NCBI RefSeq assembly: GCF_003114855.1 | Contig: NZ_BFBB01000001.1 | Span: 62,001 to 126,000, forward strand | Direction: 5' to 3' | Source of the DNA: Leptospira ryugenii | Lineage (GTDB): Bacteria > Spirochaetota > Leptospiria > Leptospirales > Leptospiraceae | Length of the DNA: 64,000 nt | Shown: piece by piece, positions 60,952 to 64,000 of the stretch | Layout of the letters: each line of letters begins with the position of its first letter | Position numbering within the stretch: the first letter of the stretch is position 1 | Program-made: the position numbers and the translations under genes | Notes under the pieces: model-generated | Databases searched by the model: none | What the model was told of the DNA's origin: nothing | Seen by the model: only the letters and a program-made list of their open reading frames with translations

Positions 60952-62805
60952 ACGAAATTAGTTCTTGTAGAATCACCTAGCAAAGCGAAGACGATTCAAT
61001 CCTACTTAGGTGAGGGTTGGAAAGTCTTCGCCACAAAAGGTCACATCAAGGACCTACCTGCCAAAGATTATGGAATTGACTTCCACAATCAATACAAACC
61101 AGATTACGCTTGGCTTAAGGGAAAAAAAACTCTCCTCGCAGACTGTAAAAAAAATCTTCAAAATCTAGAAGCAATTTACTTTGCTTCAGACCCCGATAGA
61201 GAAGGGGAAATCATCGCCTACCACTTAGCTGAGGAGTTTGCAAAGTATAAGGTGCCAAAATATCGCATTCGATTGAAAGAGATTTCTAAACGCGAACTCT
61301 GGAAACAAATTGAGGCACCAAGTCACATTGACTCACATTTAGTTACATCACAAGTATCACGACGTGTGATAGATCGGATCTTTGGATTTGAGTTATCGCC
61401 GGTTTTATGGAAAGCCCTCAAAATGGGAACTTTATCTGCGGGCAGAGTACAATCAGCTGTTCTTAGATGGATTTGCGAACGAGAAAAGGAAATCAGAAAC
61501 TTTCAATCTGAAAGTTATTTAGAAATACAGGCATCGATCTATGACCAAAAGGATTTCATCTTAACCAAATACGATTTAAAGGATCCTGATGCATTGCTTG
61601 GTATCGAGCATCAAGAAACCTTAAAAAAACAATATCTTTTAGATGAAGAAGGAAGACCAAGCGAAGTTACAAAATTTACCTTGATCGATATTCTATCCAA
61701 AGCATATCGCCACCCAGCACCAAAACCATTTACAACAGCCTCTTTACAAGAATATGCAAATAAACATTTATCATTCTCGCCTTCCCAAACAATGAGCCTT
61801 GCACAAAGTTTATATGAAGGAAAGAAAAAGGGAAAAGAAACGATAGGACTCATTACCTATATGAGAACAGATTCTACGAGGATATCGGAGGACAAAAAAA
61901 ATATCGGATTCAATTATTTGCATACATTTTTTCCCCATCTAAGTGTAAACCAAAGGAGCCAAAAGCCTAGAAAGACTATTGGTAAACAAGACGCACATGA
62001 AGCCATCACACCGACTCGTCCAGATTGGAGCCCTGATGAACTAAATGGCATTCTGAAACCAGATGAGCTTAAACTCTACACTGCGATTTGGGAAAGATTC
62101 TACCAGAGTTTACTAGCACCTGAGACTGGTTTGGTGTTTACTTATTTATTTGAGTCCAAGGGACAGCATTGGAAATACGAAGAGAAACAAGTCCTTTCTC
62201 CTGGATTTTTAGCCTTTAAGGACAAAGCCATCAAAATCGGGGATGGAAAATCTAGGTGGTCCAAATCGAAACAATTTGATCTTGAGCAAATACGATTTGA
62301 AGAAAAACAAACAAAACCGAAGGAAAGGTATAGTATTGGTCAGATTGTTGCGAAAATGGAAAGAACAGGCATTGGGAGACCATCCACTTATTCCGCAACC
62401 ATAGAGACTCTGTTGAAGAGAAAGTATATTCTCCATGTCAAATCAAGATTAGGCTCGACTAGTTTAGGCGAAAGAGTTTGCGATTTTTTGGTATCAAATT
62501 GTTCCAATCTCATCCAAGACGACTTTACTAAAAAACTGGAACAAGATTTGGATGAGTTGGCACAGGGAAAAAATGATGCCTTCCAACTCATTGACGAATT
62601 TTATAAAGGGATAAAAAAGATCCGTTTCCTAGAAGTTTCGAAAAAGAGAGCGATGGATACAAAAAAAAGTACAGATTGTCCTAATTGTCTCCAGGGAACC
62701 ATTCAGTCTAAATTTGCAAAGAATGGGAAAACCATTTACTTTTGTTCACGGTACCCGAAGTGCAATTTTGTAAGTTATGAATCTCCTAAATCTAATAATC
62801 ACTAA
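60952..62805 (+). CDS. topA: DNA topoisomerase I (ACG start proposed)
   Basis: Relaxes negative supercoils by single-strand passage. Coding similarity begins at 60955 with [19 protein letters not shown], the canonical TopA opening, and continues through GHIKDLPA and the TOPRIM motif [14 protein letters not shown], all upstream of the first standard start (GTG 61252), which would delete the catalytic TOPRIM domain. Between the in-frame cysK stop and 60955 the codons are TCG AGG TTC TGC AAT ACG; ACG 60952, one residue before Lys as expected, follows GAGG by nine bases. Downstream: [13 protein letters not shown] with the active-site Tyr, [14 protein letters not shown], and one C-terminal zinc ribbon (CPNC...CSRYPKC). 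617 residues; most bacterial TopA proteins are longer with more zinc ribbons. Confidence 0.88.
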   Translation, partial: TKLVLVESPSKAKTIQSYLGEGWKVFATKGHIKDLPAKDYGIDFHNQYKPDYAWLKGKKTLLADCKKNLQNLEAIYFASDPDREGEIIAYHLAEEFAKYKVPKYRIRLKEISKRELWKQIEAPSHIDSHLVTSQVSRRVIDRIFGFELSPVLWKALKMGTLSAGRVQSAVLRWICEREKEIRNFQSESYLEIQASIYDQKDFILTKYDLKDPDALLGIEHQETLKKQYLLDEEGRPSEVTKFTLIDILSKAYRHPAPKPFTTASLQEYANKHLSFSPSQTMSLAQSLYEGKKKGKETIGLITYMRTDSTRISEDKKNIGFNYLHTFFPHLSVNQRSQKPRKTIGKQDAHEAITPTRPDWSPDELNGILKPDELKLYTAIWERFYQSLLAPETGLVFTYLFESKGQHWKYEEKQVLSPGFLAFKDKAIKIGDGKSRWSKSKQFDLEQIRFEEKQTKPKERYSIGQIVAKMERTGIGRPSTYSATIETLLKRKYILHVKSRLGSTSLGERVCDFLVSNCSNLIQDDFTKKLEQDLDELAQGKNDAFQLIDEFYKGIKKIRFLEVSKKRAMDTKKSTDCPNCLQGTIQSKFAKNGKTIYFCSRYPKCNFVSYESPKSNNH

Positions 62806-64000
62806 AGTAAGGTTTTGACGAGAGAGATGGTTTCATCCAAGATTTCTTTTGTATGTGCCGTTGACAGAAATCCAACCTCATAGGGACTTGGAGGCAAATA
62901 GACACCTTTCTGTAATAATGGATGGAAGATGGTTTTAAAATCATCTTGAAGAGAGGATGGAATTTCTGATATCTTTCTTATTTCTTTTCCACTTTCTCTG
63001 ACTAGCCAGAAAAGGGAATCAAGAGATTGCGTTTTCCAAGTAAACTCTGATGTTTCATTCAGACTCTTGACTAGTTCGTTTGACCATGTTTCTGTTTGTA
63101 TGGACAATGCAGAATACGGATTTTCAAGAAAGGCTTTCTGGAGTGTCTTTAAGCCTGCTCTCATCCCGATCGGATTAGCTGATAAAGTCCCCGCCTGGTA
63201 CACCTTTCCACTGGGAGAGACTAAATCCATCAGTGAAGCTTTGCCCGCATAAGCACCAACAGGAAAACCACCTCCTATGATTTTGCCATAACAAACCAAA
63301 TCTGGACTTATCCCCAATCGTCCAGACATCCCCGTAAAGCCGATTCGAAAACCGGTAATGACTTCATCAAAGATCAATACACATCCAAACTTTGTTGCAA
63401 GAGACCTCAATTTCTGCAAAAAAGATTTTCTTTGTGGGAGTAAACCATAGTTAGCCGGCAGAGGTTCAATCGCGATGGCGGCAATTTCTGTTCCATGCTC
63501 AGAAAAAAACTCTTCAAGTTCATCTTCCTCATCTAGACTGAGAACAAAAGTATTTTGTATGAGTTCTTTGGGGATACCGGCACTATCAGAGGCACTTTCT
63601 CCCGCCAAACCAGAGCCAGCCTTTACAAGTAAACTGTCCAAATGACCGTGGTAACAACCCTCGAACTTAAGAACCTTTGCCCTTCCAGTAGCGGCGCGTG
63701 CAACACGTAGGGCACTCATCACCGCCTCAGTACCCGAGTTGACAAATCGTATTTTTTCTACCCAGGGAATGTGTTGGATGATGAATTCGGCTAATTCTAA
63801 AGAGTAAGGTTCACAAGCGCCTAAAGTCCAAGTTCGTTCAATGGTATCTAAAACAATCTCTTGGATTTCAGGATCTCTATGCCCAAAAAGCAAAGGTCCG
63901 AAGCTTTGGCAAAAGTCTATGTACCTCTTTCCCTCTACATCCCATAGATAGGCTCCTTTGGATCTCTCAAAGAATATGGGATTTCCACCAACCGATTGGA
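62802..64000 (-). CDS. hemL: Glutamate-1-semialdehyde 2,1-aminomutase (N-terminus outside window)
   Basis: PLP enzyme of the C5 haem pathway that converts glutamate-1-semialdehyde to 5-aminolevulinate. The frame stays open to the window end (visible N-terminal part [34 protein letters not shown]), so TTG 63893 is not the true start. Seen: [66 protein letters not shown] with the PLP-binding Lys, and [14 protein letters not shown]. About 400 of roughly 430 residues are present. The stop overlaps the topA stop by four bases (convergent). Confidence 0.93.
   Translation of the reverse strand, partial: QSVGGNPIFFERSKGAYLWDVEGKRYIDFCQSFGPLLFGHRDPEIQEIVLDTIERTWTLGACEPYSLELAEFIIQHIPWVEKIRFVNSGTEAVMSALRVARAATGRAKVLKFEGCYHGHLDSLLVKAGSGLAGESASDSAGIPKELIQNTFVLSLDEEDELEEFFSEHGTEIAAIAIEPLPANYGLLPQRKSFLQKLRSLATKFGCVLIFDEVITGFRIGFTGMSGRLGISPDLVCYGKIIGGGFPVGAYAGKASLMDLVSPSGKVYQAGTLSANPIGMRAGLKTLQKAFLENPYSALSIQTETWSNELVKSLNETSEFTWKTQSLDSLFWLVRESGKEIRKISEIPSSLQDDFKTIFHPLLQKGVYLPPSPYEVGFLSTAHTKEILDETISLVKTLL

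Noticed and set aside
61252..62805. topA starting at GTG 61252
   Set aside because: It would remove the TOPRIM domain, which is encoded intact and in frame upstream; a start at 60952 is preferred.
63890..64000. Possible frameshift or alternative N-terminus in hemL
   Set aside because: Careful re-reading shows the frame is open and family-like up to the window end; the gene is only cut by the boundary.
1..64000. Prophage, insertion sequence, integron, CRISPR or toxin-antitoxin island
   Set aside because: No transposase, integrase, phage structural gene, repeat-spacer array or typical toxin-antitoxin pair is visible; the content is housekeeping-like.

Overview
The window reads as chromosomal DNA of a spirochaete of the family Leptospiraceae, most likely a Leptospira relative (perhaps a saprophytic lineage). 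This is an inference from gene content, not from a database match: an EF-G whose P-loop reads AHIDSGKTT (the spirochaete/mitochondrial type), a 7TM-DISM sensor ending in an RsbW-like ATPase, cyclic-nucleotide-binding and TPR proteins, opgG/opgH glucan genes, a short LeuA, and moderate-to-low GC. I see no prophage, insertion sequence, CRISPR array or rRNA. The one tRNA is tRNA-Arg(CCU). Coding density is very high: no stretch over 300 bases lacks a gene, and the longest gap (37084-37365, about 280 bases) carries a perfect palindrome.

Layout. 1-6.3 kb: end of a FabI-like reductase, the osmoregulated periplasmic glucan operon opgG-X-opgH, and an amidohydrolase. 6.3-9.9 kb: leuA behind a leucine-rich leader peptide and attenuator, then a CBS protein and a sodium/solute symporter. 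9.9-15.1 kb: a fatty-acid operon fadD / acyl-CoA dehydrogenase / histidine kinase / MaoC hydratase with touching or overlapping ends. 15-20.6 kb: a DUF1292-like/HNH pair, an OpgC-like acyltransferase, a flavin amine oxidase and a 7TM-DISM sensor. 20.5-24.5 kb: operon M23 peptidase, HAD phosphatase, rsmI, XRE-cupin regulator, prmA. 24.6-33.8 kb: a co-directional run etfB-etfA-lolA-like-unknown-trpS-comEC-rsmA-fatty acid hydroxylase. 33.9-43 kb: adenylate cyclase, degenerate HD-GYP protein, second acyl-CoA dehydrogenase, CrtI-like oxidase, thrB and several unknowns. 43-51.2 kb: DsbA-like protein, mdh, a hydrolase/marR pair around a tandem operator, prmC, tRNA-Arg, two cyclic-nucleotide-binding proteins, an amidohydrolase and a LysM-LytM protein. 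51.3-64 kb: fusA, a Trk potassium channel subunit, a UbiA/thioredoxin cluster, a PhaR-like regulator, cysK, topA and hemL (cut by the window end).

How it works together. Lipid metabolism recurs (FabI-like, FadD, two acyl-CoA dehydrogenases with their electron acceptor EtfAB, MaoC, a fatty acid hydroxylase), as expected for organisms that live on fatty-acid oxidation. cAMP signalling is represented by a membrane adenylate cyclase and two cyclic-nucleotide-binding proteins. Envelope functions include OpgGH, OpgC-like, LolA-like, M23 and LysM-LytM proteins.

The strongest non-routine signals are: (1) a complete leucine transcription attenuator upstream of leuA (a 17-residue leader peptide with a run of five Leu codons, mutually exclusive hairpins and a U-tract terminator); (2) several genes whose conserved N-termini can only be reached from non-standard start codons (topA from ACG; rsmA, prmA and one membrane protein from CTG); (3) two adjacent 21-bp palindromes filling the marR/hydrolase intergenic region; (4) a tRNA-Arg that begins one base after a stop codon inside an apparent operon; and (5) nearly universal overlap or abutment of convergent genes.
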